Position numbers and translations under genes: made by a program. The notes beneath the pieces are model-generated. The model was not told where the DNA came from and searched no databases. It was given only the letters and a program-made list of their open reading frames with translations. From positions 3,772,501 through 3,836,500 of the forward strand of contig NC_135365.1 of assembly GCF_051622035.1 (NCBI RefSeq): a stretch of 64,000 nt of DNA. The letters are read 5' to 3'. Source of the stretch: Arctopsyche grandis. Taxonomy: Eukaryota > Arthropoda > Insecta > Trichoptera > Hydropsychidae. Position 1 is the stretch's first letter. Each line of letters opens with the position of its first letter. This document shows, one piece after another, positions 32,207 through 44,571 of this stretch.

Positions 32207-32915
32207 ATGTACATATATGTAATACCTGAACTAGGGCTCACTGCCATTCGTCTCTTATATTGTACATTAGTTCGCAGTGTGCTCGAGTTTGGCTCCATTA
32301 TATGGTCTCCCTATCAACTTCGTTACTCTCTTATGTTGGAACGAGTCCAAAGGAAATTCCTTAGATTTTTATATCTGAAGACATTTGGATTTTATCCATA
32401 TCTGTCCCTAGTGCTTTTGTCTTGGGATCTTTGGGTTTCAACTCCCTGGCAAAGAGAAGAGATTTATTTCTTGGAAAACATTTCGTAAAATTACTTAGAG
32501 GAGAGATTCACAATCCCGCTATCCTGGAGAAACTAAAATTCTGGGCCCCGGAAAATCATAGAGTTTTAAGAAAACATGATATATTTTTGCCAATAAGGGC
32601 TAAATCAAACGTGCTCATGAACTCCCCCCTCTCGAGAGCTGTTCGACTTCTTAATTTACTGGCACATTACTTGGACCTCTTCGATGCCAGTTATGTTGAG
32701 TTGGTGGAACACATCCTAAATAGCACGATATAAATTTTTCAATCTTATTTCTTTGTTTTTATTTTGTGTACATATTTATTACTTGATTTTTATTATTTTT
32801 TTATGATGTTTTTTTTATAATTTTTATAATTTGTATTATAATCACATTGACGCTTTGGGGCAACCTGTCAAGTCTCTGTGGTATTGATTTTTTTTAAATA
32901 AAATAAAATAAAATA
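32207..32915 (+). mobile_element. LINE C-terminal ORF2 fragment with 3' tail
   Basis: Two overlapping frames, offset by one frameshift around 32425-32480, read TLVRSVLEFGSIIWSPYQ (thumb region), then LGFNSLAKRRDLFLGKHFVK and end SPLSRAVRLLNLL. This is the C-terminal part of a jockey/CR1-type reverse transcriptase protein. After the stop at 32733 a ~160-bp 3' UTR ends in AAATAAAATAAAATAAAAT. It is 5'-truncated and frameshifted, hence inactive. Confidence 0.75.
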
Positions 32916-32919
32916 TGTA

Positions 32920-34260
32920 CATACATATAAACAAAAATGACCAAATTACTATTTGCTTTAGATCGTCAACTTCTATGAGACATCAGTTAAAAATATTATA
33001 TATAAAATAGAAAATGTATTATGAAAATTTATAAGATTTGTATGTATGTATGTATGTGTTGTAGCAATTGAAGTATTTTCAGATGTAATATATTCCAACT
33101 GGCGTTTTGGATCATTCATATTCGAATCCAATTCAACTAATAAATTATATATCTATGTACATGCGCAAATATAATTTGTAATATAGCAGTTGGTTTTGAC
33201 ATGTTTTTATGAATGTATTAGAAATCTATAATGCGTTAGTATTATATTTGCTAGGTATTACAAATAAAGGTAATGAGTATCGTATTATATATGTACATAG
33301 CTCTTAGAATGTGTTCAGAACAAAAATGTGACTTTCACTAACACTAACATTAAAATAAGATAATAGATACTATAAATACTAACTAGAAAAATAATGTATG
33401 AAATAGATAATGATCACTAGATCAATAATAGTTATCAGAATATACTTTATATCTATTGTGAAAAAAGTATTTATGAACAATAAAAAGCAGACAAATGTAT
33501 TATATATAATGAGGTAGTTTTATTTATCTTTCAATGTGGTCACAAAATTATATCAGAAAAAAAAAAATTCTGTAAATAAAAAGGCTATCAGAAATAAATC
33601 CAAAAGTTTTTCGCTCAGTATGAATATCGTAATATTGTAAAGACTTGTTAGCATAAGTACTATTAGTGTACGCCTCATTTAATAATTTCAAAACCGTATC
33701 TGTATATAAGATACTAATATTAGCATAATATCTGGGATAAATGTTTGCTAAGAGCAATGGTTTATAGTTATTTTATACAAAAACCAATTTGGAAGAGGTA
33801 TAGTTGAAATCATTGTTAGGAAAATTGATAAATGAACGTACATATGTATGTATGTATATTTAGGAAATTAATGAATTAATGTAAGTTCAGTATTTGTAAG
33901 TATTTTAAAAATGTTCATTCAATATTGTATAATACTCGGAATTGTTCAAGGATTTATTTAGGTACAAAAGTTTAAGATAGCTATGAACCATGTCACAATT
34001 TAGGTTTATGCATTTAAAGCGATATATCCAGAATAGAACGTAGCATTACCAGAATTGTAAATTATATTTATACCTAAGACACAGTTCCAACATCGACGAT
34101 TTTGAGAAACTAGAACGTCTACAATTATTTTAATCCGACTTTGCATCGCGAAGCCTGGACTGGAACGAATGGCGTAATTTAAATAGGAAAACAACTCCAG
34201 GAGATATAATTTTATACATTTCGCACGATACTGCAGGGGAGATGTTAAATTATACTATGA
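32920..34260. other. AT-rich non-coding DNA
   Basis: TATG/TACA runs; no gene or defined element seen. Confidence 0.4.
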
Positions 34261-34264
34261 ACTT

Positions 34265-34545
34265 TTCCCAACAAAAAAGTGTAAAAGTGGGAACACAACG
34301 TAGTGTGTGGCGGTCGGATTAGGGGAAAAGTTTAAAGAGAAACAAACGGCATCCCCGTACGGAACAATAAAACCCCAGTTGGACCCTTTTTCATCATTTT
34401 ATTGGCTTTGCGACCCCTCCTAGTGTCCTTTTTGGACCCTGGAACGAGATGACATTTGACTGGAATATGATAATATTCCATCTTCAACACGAGAACCTTT
34501 CAAAATCCCCATCATCTCGCGTCCACATACATATTACGGGTATCA
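34265..34545. other. GC-richer non-coding island
   Basis: Contains GTGTGTGGCGGTCGGATTAG and GGACCCTTTTTCATC...TGGACCCTGG, unlike the flanks. No credible coding frame. Candidate regulatory DNA. Confidence 0.3.
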
Positions 34546-34549
34546 CAAT

Positions 34550-35690
34550 AACATTTTCAAGGCGTGCACGCGTATGAATAGTATAATAGATATATATATT
34601 TTCGGAAATTTATTGATAGATCGGAAAATGCAAAGGAAAAGAAGACGGAAAAAAAGAAAAACACTCTCTTGATAAAGGCATAATGTGTATAGTACAAAAC
34701 ATGCCTTTCCGTTCAAAAGGATCCACCGTTTTACGAGGCCTTTGAAATAAGAAATTTCGTAGTACTGTTTTTTTTTTTTCTAAAAAAAGAAAAAGATTAC
34801 GAAGCGATTTTCCTTTGATCTTTCTTTTTATGATGAAACATTTTAAGGCATTAAATAATACCGGAGAAAAGTCTGAAACGTTTATGTAATGAATATAACC
34901 ACTTGATAATCGTATTGCTCGAATTTCATAATTTACAATACGCTTCCAGACGTGGCGCGTTTTCGAAAGTGTGCTGTTTATGTAATTTGAATATACGCGA
35001 AAAAAAAAACACAATACCCAAAGTCATTTTAAATTCAAATAGGTTCTGAGATGAATATTATTATGATTTATGCGATTGAAAAACTCAGTGAATAAAGAAA
35101 TTTATGAAACATAGTTTACATTTTTGTTTATTCAAAACATTTGTTATGAGGAAAATGTAACAGAGGTATTATAACAAATATACATACGTATATATTTTTT
35201 ACGATAGTATAATGTAAAATTGACATATTAACAAGATAAAAAATATTATGTTAAATTTAATAACACAAGATTTCACTATGTCGATTTTTTTTGGCTTTCC
35301 ATATATACATACATATATAATAGGTTTCTTGGTGAAAGTTTTTCATTTGAAGTATGTTGAATAAGCATAAAAAATGAAAACCTAGAAATGAGAAAATTTC
35401 GAAGAATTTTGGGAAAATCTTATCTGGCTATGGAGATTTTTTAGAAAATGTATGAAATAAGTAAGCTTTTCTAACTTTTGGTATGACCTTTAATGGAATC
35501 AGGAGTTATATAGTATACATGTAGCTTATATGTAAGTATAGGGAGTGATATATTACATACATATATGTATGTATATTTTCAGATCTGGTGTGAAAAAGTT
35601 AAATTTAGAAAAAAACTGTGATAAAAGTTTACTGCATTGGCAATTTTCTTAATTGGGAAACAAATTAAGCCATTGCTTTTATTAAATAAC
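34550..35690. other. AT-rich non-coding DNA
   Basis: A 134-codon minus-strand frame at 34610-35014 has no recognisable motif and a biased Phe/Arg/Lys composition; I treat it as chance. Nothing else seen. Confidence 0.35.
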
Positions 35691-35691
35691 T

Positions 35692-36145
35692 AGTGGTTTT
35701 ACCCGGCTTCGCTCAGTATTTGTAATATAAACCGCTTAAACATGACTAATCTAATAGTAAACATTTTATTAAATTTATTTAAATAGTTTTATTTTATATA
35801 AATTTATTTGAATACTCATTTGTTTTTTTTTTATTAAATTGACTGTCACGAACAAACGAACATATGTATATATTATTGTCTCTTTCGAAATTATATGTAC
35901 ACCATAATCCGGCGTCTTCGCCCCCTAAGGCTTTGCCCCTCAGGGCTCCACCCATGGCGCCTGTGCCCCCGGAGCCTGCACCCACGGTGCCTGCGCCCTT
36001 GGCGCCTTCGCCCCCGTGGACTTCGAATCCTTTGAATCGAAAAAAATCGAATCGGCGCCTATGAATCGAAAAAAAAATCGAACGTGTCATCTACGAACCA
36101 ACGAACGAAGGTCACATACATACATATATACAAAGTCTCTTTCGA
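35692..36145. repeat. Interspersed repeat with a GC-rich 15-bp minisatellite core
   Basis: Begins with GTGGTTTTACCCGGCTTCGC, a motif echoed at 54075-54095 (GGCAAAGCCGGGTAG). The core 35905-36025 is built of degenerate GCGCCTGTGCCCCCGGA-like units. TCTCTTTCGAAATTATAT occurs on both sides (35879 and 36136), suggesting an internal direct repeat. The proline-rich reading frame across it is a by-product. Confidence 0.5.
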
Positions 36146-36192
36146 AATTATATATTAGATGTGTGCCAATTTAAATAAAATAAATAAATTTG

Positions 36193-36612
36193 CCAGCAGC
36201 ATAGCTCGGTCGTTAAGCTTCTGCTTGGCGTTGAGAGGCGGCGGGTTCGATCCCTGGGCCGAGCCTCGAATGAAAATGGATTTTTCATAGTATGCTGTTG
36301 GTTAGACCTGGATTTGTGACTTCAGGTTGATCGTTTCCTATCAGAGTTGGCCAATTTTCTCTGATTTCATTGTTGAAACGGTTCCCGGAAAAAAAATTGG
36401 CTAAAAATCCCTCCTATACGATATGTCACCTATAATTTGTTATTAATTAATATACAATAAATAAGTTTGTGTACAAATTAATAGATGTCTCATTGATTTA
36501 CAAGTTTTACAGTGTCTCGTAATTCAGTGATTTATATAAAAAAAAAAAAACTGATTTGTAATTGGCCAGGAAGGCGCATTGGGGTTTACCTGTAAGGCCT
36601 TCTTGGTATATA
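36193..36612 (+). mobile_element. tRNA-derived SINE, copy 3 (best preserved)
   Basis: A-box region AGCTCGGTCGTTAAGC, B-box GGGTTCGATCCC, body GACCTGGATTTGTGACTTCA, and tail GGCCAGGAAGGCGCATTGGG ... AAGGCCTTCTTGGTATAT. Full length about 420 bp. Confidence 0.85.
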
Positions 36613-36659
36613 TGTAAAATAAATTGAAAACTATAAATTCACAAAACTATATTTGTATA

Positions 36660-37345
36660 AATAGAACTTTTCCATCTCACGCAAAACAGCCAGCAGACAC
36701 AGAACACGAGAACGCAGACACTTTCCAAAACGTCAACCCGAAACCGAAATTTTTCACCCATAACTTAAAGCGGCCTCATTAGTTTTATAATCGCCACACA
36801 TAAAGCAGTGCGATTAAACGCAGACGCGAACACTAAAACCTCAGTTTGAAACAGCAATCCGAACCTCGTTGTCTGGCGCCCTTCAAACTTGCGCCCCGGG
36901 GCAACAGTCCGACCCCGTGACCCCGTGACGAGCGGTCCCCCACCCAACCCCACCCCTAAGGGTCCACGGGGAAAAAATACGAGGCCGTTCAAAAGTGTGT
37001 AAGGGGGGTCAGAGAGGAGGTGGGGTCGGCGTTGTCCGACGGCCATCCCCGGAGCCGTAATTTAGCCATTCGGTTGTGTTGTCGCGCCCCAGTCTCCCCG
37101 GGAATGGCTCAGTCCCGTGGCTGGGAATTGAAATGGTCTGGGTAGCCGTATAAGCCACAGCCGTGGCCATTGTCGCCAGTTGCCTTTTACTCCCCCCGCA
37201 TAGAGATCGCTTACTTGAGACAAATAAACCGCGCAGATTTATACCGGATCCCCCCCCCTCCCCTCCTAGCTCCCCGGTCTACCTAGCCATCATCCCTTAT
37301 TTCACCTATTGTGCGCTGTGGGTCTGATGAATGATTTTGGCGGCA
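36660..37345. other. GC-rich island
   Basis: The most GC-rich stretch of the window outside transposons, with CCCCGGGG, CGGAGCCG, many CpGs and poly-C. A 93-codon minus-strand frame exists but has low-complexity Gly/Arg content. No splice pattern found. Candidate promoter or regulatory region, or part of an unrecognised repeat. Confidence 0.35.
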
Positions 37346-37974
37346 GATTTTACTTCGGATATTTTTTTAGTTCCTCACTAAATTGTACAAATACATTTTT
37401 GATTTTTAAATGCTTATTATTATTACTAAATTATGTTCACATCTAGAGGTTGTGATCGAGAAATCTGATCTCGAGATTTCTCGAGAAATTTTGATTCTCG
37501 TTTGTCGAGAATATTTTATTATGAAAATTCGAGATTCTCGTATCTCGAGAAATTGTTTAATAGAATCTGGAAAATATCGAGAATATTCTTAATTTATCAC
37601 GGCATGTTTTTGTTCAATAAACTGACTGATTTGTATACTTGTTAACTCGTAAATAATTTTTTGAAGTATTGTAATATGTATAGATGGTCAGTATTTTTAT
37701 TATTTATCCGGTAAGTTATTATTCGGTCATCATATAAGTACATATACACATGTTACAACGAAATCACACCATTTTTAAGTTACATATACATATGTATGTG
37801 CATGTACATATGTAGGTACTAGTCACTAGTGCGAAAGTATTCGGTTATGATATCACTAAAACGCTAGTGAAAATATATTTTCACTGACAATATGACCCCA
37901 CTTAACACACATAAAACAAAGATTTTTGATTTATTATTTATTTATTCCTTAGATATTAATCAATTTATAGTCAG

Positions 37975-38205
37975 TGGAAAAGACTTCGATAATGGTTTGA
38001 TGTAGTTTATTGAAATGTAAAATTTGCACGTGGTGGTTCAGCGGAGCGTACGGAACACAAGTTGTCCGTACGCCGTCTGCTCGCTGACTCTGTCGACCGT
38101 CGCGTATTTCCGCTTGGGCCGACACTAATGCCAACTCGTCAATAATGCCAATCGACAATCAGTTAATAAGACTGTTTGCCACACGTCATTACAAAAGTCG
38201 GAACA
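37975..38205 (-). repeat. 3' LTR of the outer BEL element
   Basis: 231 bp, TG...CA ends (sense TGTTCCGACT...TCTTTTCCA), with a sense AATAAA near its 3' end serving as poly(A) signal. Preceded in sense by TATGTGGGACTA, the likely polypurine-type primer site. Confidence 0.9.
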
Positions 38206-39242
38206 TAGTCCCACATAGGAAAACTGTTGAACAATACAGTTATTCTACAGAGTTACAGCATTACTGACGAGTCGTTTACAATAAATCATAGCTCTTAAAA
38301 TAATTAAATAGAGGGTGAATAATGAAACCTTTGCCTCATCCAGTGTGAGGATAAAATCAATTTATTGGTTCAGTAATATTTCAACTTATAGGTATACCTC
38401 TGGTGAATGTTGTTTCTATTTACATTAAAATTTTTGAAATCTCCTTTGAAGCTGTGAATAAGCATTACAAGATAAGTTTACTTTAAAGAAGAGAGAGTGG
38501 ACTGTATATGGTTTAAAACTTAAGCATTCCTCATCTTGATGTTAACTTAGACAATACAATGTTGACACTGTTACAGTTGTCAAGACAGATCAGCTATTAC
38601 CGATCAACTAAACTTGATTAGTGAGTGTAATGCTCCTAAGTTAACTTGATTTCATCAACAAGTAGCACAAACATTGCTAAATTAAAAGTAAATTGGAAAG
38701 TCATTCATTCATTCCTACAAGCAGGAAATGAAGGCGAACTATGATTATAGATGTCTCTACGTTAAACATCGAAATGTTCAGTATTATAATATTTACTTAT
38801 TCTATGATTCACATAAATACTATAAACAGTAAGAGTTAACTTATGTTTTCATAACAAGAAACATAAGACCTGCGGATGACTCCCGGCAGGTTATAATTAA
38901 GTAGACATGAAATAATTTAAGATGCTCCATTAAGTGTGGCTTGGAGACTAACATTAACAAATCATGAATCTAATTTTAACTGTCAAATTTGAACAGTTTA
39001 TTTTAAACTCGGATATAATCCTTCCGAGTGATGACATGAGACAAGTCTTATATTATAAAGACAAAATGATTAGATTAAATTCGGAGATATATACTGCCGA
39101 ATGTTAAAATGAAAATAGCTTAAATTATACACACAACACAATTAAAGTGAATTACGGAGTACTACTATTAACATTGAATGATTTAAACTCATGATTACAT
39201 CTAATAAGTAATATGAGTTGGGGGTAGTGTCTTCGGGTTAAA
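38206..39242 (-). other. 3' non-coding region of the outer BEL element
   Basis: 1,037 bp between the pol stop and the 3' LTR, nearly identical to 43535-44571. Unusually long for a 3' UTR; no open frame resembling an envelope gene. Confidence 0.8.
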
Positions 39243-42200
39243 CTAAGCTACCGAAGTTGACGGAATTGAAGCTGCTGTTTCTCCTCCCTCTTGCTGATCT
39301 TCCTTCCTGTCAAGTGGTCCTTGTGGTAGAATCGGCAATGGCGCCACTAGATGACTGGACCGACGAAACTCTCCGCTGGCAGTAAAGACGTCGACGACTC
39401 GAACTCTGCCATCTGGTCCGGGATACAATTTAGTGACTCGACCCAAGACCCATCGGGTTGGCAGCATGTGTTCCTCCTTTAACAGGACCATTTGACCCAC
39501 ACTCAGATTGTTGCTCGAGTCCTTCTTCCATTTGTGTCGTAACTGCAAAGAATGTAAATATTCCGCCGACCAACGTTTCCAAAATGCTGCTGTGGTCAAT
39601 TGTATCTGAAGCAGATTGGCATGGACATTAGTGTTATATTTAACCTCCATTGGAAGAGCGAGTAAGGATCTGCCAATTAAGAAATGTCCAGGTGTGAGGG
39701 GTAAAAGGTCTAGTGGATCCGAAGACAAGGGACTAAGAGGACGGGAATTCATGCAAGCTTCTATTTGAGTCAATACCGTACAAAATGATTCGAAATTTAA
39801 GGTGGTGGCCTTTAACACCTTGTTTAAATGAATCTTCATGGATTTAACCGCTGCTTCCCACAGCCCTCCCATGTGAGGCGCCCTTGGCGGGTTAAACTTC
39901 CAACGAATCCCTTCGGAGGCTACATACCGTAGTAGCTTCTCCTCATGAGGACGTTCGTAAATTAATTTTACTAAATTAACGAGTTCACGACTTGCACCGA
40001 CAAAATTAGTAGCATTGTCGGAATATATCGTATTGGGCCTGCCACGTCTGGCTACGAATCTTCTTAAACAATTTAAGAAATTTGAACTCGTTAAGTCTCC
40101 GACAAGTTCCAAGTGAACTGCCTTACTGGAAAAACACACAAAGACACAAACGTAACCCTTAATTATCTTAGAATTCTTATTGCAACCACTCTTCACAGGA
40201 AAAGGTCCTGCGAAATCTATCCCCACATGACTGAAAGGAAAATTCGCAGTGGTACGTTCAAGCGGGAGTAATCCCATTAATCTATTGTGTGACAGTGGTT
40301 TATTTCTGAAACAAATGACACATGAACGCACCACTCCTTTGACAGTATTATGTCCGGCCAATGGCCAATAGGTCTGCCGCAATAACGACAGTAAGGCTTG
40401 AGTACCCAAGTGAATATATTTCAAGTGCGCATCTCGGACAATCATGTGTGTAAATTTATGCTTATTTGACAAGATAATGGGTGACGTTGATAGAGTTGTT
40501 CCCAGAGGAAGTCTACTTCCAACACAAATTAAATTCTCGTGGAATAGAGGGGACAATTTAGCTAATTTACTGCTACTGGGAATTGGATGTCCCTTGCTCA
40601 GCAAACGATATTCCAATGGAAATGATTCCATTCGCGATAACCTTATCAAATTATTTAAAGCATCTTTTAATTCTAAAGCGGACGGTTCGTTATTTTCTTT
40701 AACGTTTAATTGTTTATTCCTTAGTGGCCGACGAACATATGATAAAACTCGAAGGAGTCTTGGAAGATGAGAATGTTTATCTATCCAATTATTTTCCCTC
40801 ACAAGGGTAGCGTTAGTGACTACCCTTCTCTCTGGAAGATCTATTGTGATCTCAGGAGGTCTTCGAGGCCATCGTGATTCGTCTAATTTCAACCAACTAG
40901 GGCCGTCCCACCATAACGAATTATGATTTAATTCTGATGGTTGAGTCCCTCGAGAAATTAAATCTGCTGGATTGTCTGTAGAGGAGACATGGTACCACTC
41001 AATGGGTTGAGATATTGATTGGATTTCGGCCACTCGATTGGCAACGAAGGTGGTCCATTTACATGACTCTCCTCTAATCCAATGCAATGCGACGGTTGAA
41101 TCCGTCCAATAATATTTTTCATTAATATGAATTGTTAATTGGTCTATTGTTGACTTCATTAACTTTGATAATAACATAGCGGAGCACAGCTCTAAACGCG
41201 GAATAGTTACAAAACTGAGCGGAGCGACTCTCGAACGAGAACACACAAGATGACATTTGGAATTTCCCAATTGATCAGTACATTTTACATAAATACAAGC
41301 ACCATAAGCTTTCTCGGATGCGTCACAAAATCCGTGTGCCTGTATATTAATGACATTATTTAGTATTATCAATCTAGGAATTTTATAAAGTTTCATGACT
41401 GTATTGGATAATTGACAATCTTTCCATTTTTTGAAGATTGTCTGAGGAATGAATTCATCCCAACCAATGGTTTGTTGCCAGACAGATTGCATTAATATCT
41501 TATAATTAATTAACAATGGAGATAATAGTCCTAATGGGTCGAAGATCTGACTAATTACTGATAAAAAGTTTCTTTTTGTTATATTTTCAGTCTCGACTTC
41601 GGTTTGAACCTTAAATACAAAAACGTCTTCCCGCGGTTTCCAAAATAAACCTAAAGTTTTGTGTGATTCGTTAGAGAAGTTAAAATCTGAACAATCGTCA
41701 GCTTTAACATCCGTGATTATATCGGAGTTGTTCGATGTCCATTTGCTTAAGGGCATACCGGCTGATAATAATATGGTTTCCAGTTGAACCTTTAATAATT
41801 TACCAGCTTCAATAGTATTAGTTCCCGTGAGCAAATCATCAACATAAAAATCACGTTCGATCACTTTACTAGCGATGGGATATTTGTTTCTATTCTCCTC
41901 TGCTAACTGATTTAGACATCTAGTAGCTAAAAATGGGGCTGAAGCAGTTCCGAATGTTACTGTATTAAGCTTGTAATGCTTGAATTTACTCTGGGGATCT
42001 GTTCGCCAAATGATTCGTTGTACATTTTTATTTTTCTCTGCTATTTGAATCTGTCGGTACATCTGCTTAATATCCGCAGTAATCACGTATTTATGGAGTC
42101 GAAAGTTGAGTAGTAAACTTAACAAATCTGATTGGACACTAGGTCCCACCATCAAAATATTATTTAGTGAGATATTAGACGTTGTCTTTGCGGACGCATC

Positions 42201-43303
42201 AAAAACTACACGATATTTAGTGGTAAGGCTAGACTCCTTAACCACGACGTGATGAGGTAAATAACAATGAACCTCATGTGCCTCCGGAGGTCCACACTCT
42301 GACATGTGTCCTAAATTTATATACTCTTCTAAAACTTTATTGTATTCCATTTTTAAATTATTATTGGCTAAAAAATGTCTTTCCAAAGTTTTGTGTCTTT
42401 TCTCCGCAATGTGTAATGAACTTCCTAATACTACCGGGGAATTTTTATATGGTAAAGCTACACAAAATCTACCGTTTTTATCTCGTGATGTGTGTGCTTG
42501 GAAATGTTCCTCACATCTTTTCTCCTCAAGAGATTGATGTTTTACCATAGGAACCTGGTCGATCATCCAAAAGTTTTGAATGTGACTGTCTAATTGACTT
42601 AAGCCTATGTGGCTCTTCCCTGGAGCATTATTTACTTCGGGATATGGACCAACTATTGTCCATCCGAATTCGGTATCCTTTAAGATAGGCATACCTTTTC
42701 CTAACTGGATGGTTCCTGCTTTCATAGCATGAACGCAAATCTCGGCGCCGAGCAATAAATCGATTGGCGTCGGTTTATTCCAAAGGGGATCTGATAACTT
42801 GATTCCCGCTGGTATTGAAATTAACTGTTGATCCAGTTTCACAGTTGGAATTTCGCCAGTAATTTCTGGTAATACCAAACACAACACTTTGGTTGAGTAA
42901 TTAGTGGTTGAAGACCTTATGGTCACCTTGGTGATGTGACGAATGCTACTTTCTTGATTAGCGATACCTACAATTTTTTGAGAGATTTTCTCTAATTTGA
43001 AGTTATTCTTCTTAGCGAAAGATGTGGTAACATAGTTGACTTGTGAGCCGGAATCTAATAATGTGCGACCCTTAACGACCGTTCCATTGGACGCTATAAT
43101 GTCTACTTGTACCGTCGGTAAAATTATCTCCCTTTGAGAGAAATGAGTAGAATGAGCATTAATTGACTTCCTTCCCGTATTATTGGAACTAAATGTATCG
43201 TCCTGATGCAACAAAGTATGATGGTTTTGTTTGCACCTTAAGCAATTATAGTTAGACTTGCAATTTGTTATCTTATGCGATGAATTTAAACATTTAAAAC
43301 ACA
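39243..43303 (-). pseudogene. pol part of the outer BEL element (separated from its gag)
   Basis: Continues from the gag zinc knuckle (CFKCLNSSHK) through protease, reverse transcriptase, RNase H, integrase and the C-terminal DUF5641-type region, nearly identical to residues 401-1753 of the inner polyprotein. It is cut off from its own start by the inner element. The open frame extends rightwards through the adjoining LTR to an ATG at 43487, adding about 61 LTR-encoded residues. No stops were gained, so the disruption is recent. Confidence 0.85.
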
Positions 43304-43534
43304 TGGAAAAGACTTCGATAATGGTTTGATGTAGTTTATTGAAATGTAAAATTTGCACGTGGTGGGCCAGCGGAGCGTACGGAACACAAGCTGTCCGTAC
43401 GCCGTCTACTCGGTGACTCTGTCGACCGTCGCGTATTTCCGCTTGGGCCGACACTAATGCCAACTCGTCAATAATGCCAATCGACAATCAGTTAATAAGA
43501 CTGTTTGCCACACGTCATTACAAAAGTCGGAACA
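43304..43534 (-). repeat. 3' LTR of the inner BEL element
   Basis: 231 bp, TG...CA. Differs from the outer LTRs at five bases clustered in one ~50-bp stretch (about 43364-43412). Confidence 0.9.
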
Positions 43535-44571
43535 TAGTCCCACATAGGAAAACTGTTGAACAATACAGTTATTCTACAGAGTTACAGCATTACTGACGAG
43601 TCGTTTACAATGAATCATAGTTCTTAAAATAATTAAATAGAGGGTGAATAATGAAACCTTTGCCTCATCCAGTGTGAGGATAAAATCAATTTATTGGTTC
43701 AGTAATATTTCAACTTATAGGTATACCTCTGGCGAATGTTGTTTCTATTTACATTAAAATTTTTGAAATCTCCTTTGAAGCTGTGAATAAGCATTACAAG
43801 ATAAGTTTACTTTAAAGAAGAGAGAGTGGACTGTATATGGTTTAAAACTTAAGCATTCCTCATCTTGATGTTAACTTAGACAATACAATGTTGACACTGT
43901 TACAGTTGTCAAGACAGATCAGCTATTACCGATCAATTAAACTTGATTAATGAGTGTAATGCTCCTAAGTTAACTTGATTTCATCAACAAGTAGCATAAA
44001 CATTGCTAAATTAAAAGTAAATTGGAAAGTCATTCATTCATTCCTACAAGCAGGAAATGAAGGCGAACTATGATTATAGATGTCTCTACGTTAAACATCG
44101 AAATGTTCAGTATTATAATATTTACTTATTCTATGATTCACATAAATACTATAAACAGTAAGAGTTAACTTATGTTTTCATAACAAGAAACATAAGACCT
44201 GCGGATGACTCCCGGCAGGTTATAATTAAGTAGACATGAAATAATTTAAGATGCTCCATTAAGTGTGGCTTGGAGACTAACATTAACAAATCATGAATCT
44301 AATTTTAACTGTCAAATTTGAACAGTTTATTTTAAACTCGGATATAATCCTTCCGAGTGATGACATGAGACAAGTCTTATATTATAAAGACAAAATGATT
44401 AGATTAAATTCGGAGATATATACTGCCGAATGTTAAAATGAAAATAGCTTAAATTATACACACGACACAATTAAAGTGAATTACGGAGTACTACTATTAA
44501 CATTGAATGATTTAAACTCATGATTACATCTAATAAGTAATATGAGTTGGGGGTAATGTCTTCGGGTTAAA
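43535..44571 (-). other. 3' non-coding region of the inner BEL element
   Basis: 1,037 bp, near-identical to 38206-39242. No gene seen. Confidence 0.8.

Noticed and set aside
34610..35014. 134-codon minus-strand open frame
   Set aside because: No motif, strongly biased composition, no supporting splice or promoter signals; it spans a poly-T/poly-A run.
35864..36064. Proline-rich + strand open frame
   Set aside because: It coincides with a GC minisatellite; the opposite strand is equally open as a Gly/Ala frame, so it is composition, not a gene.
37949..38158. Small minus-strand frames starting MSIGIIDELALVSAQ at each LTR (also 53759-53971)
   Set aside because: These lie within LTRs; they are a by-product of LTR sequence, not separate genes.
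40444..40770. Plus-strand frames inside the BEL elements (also 42278-42550, 45773-46099, 47607-47879)
   Set aside because: Antisense shadows of the pol frame, repeated in both copies only because the elements are near-identical.
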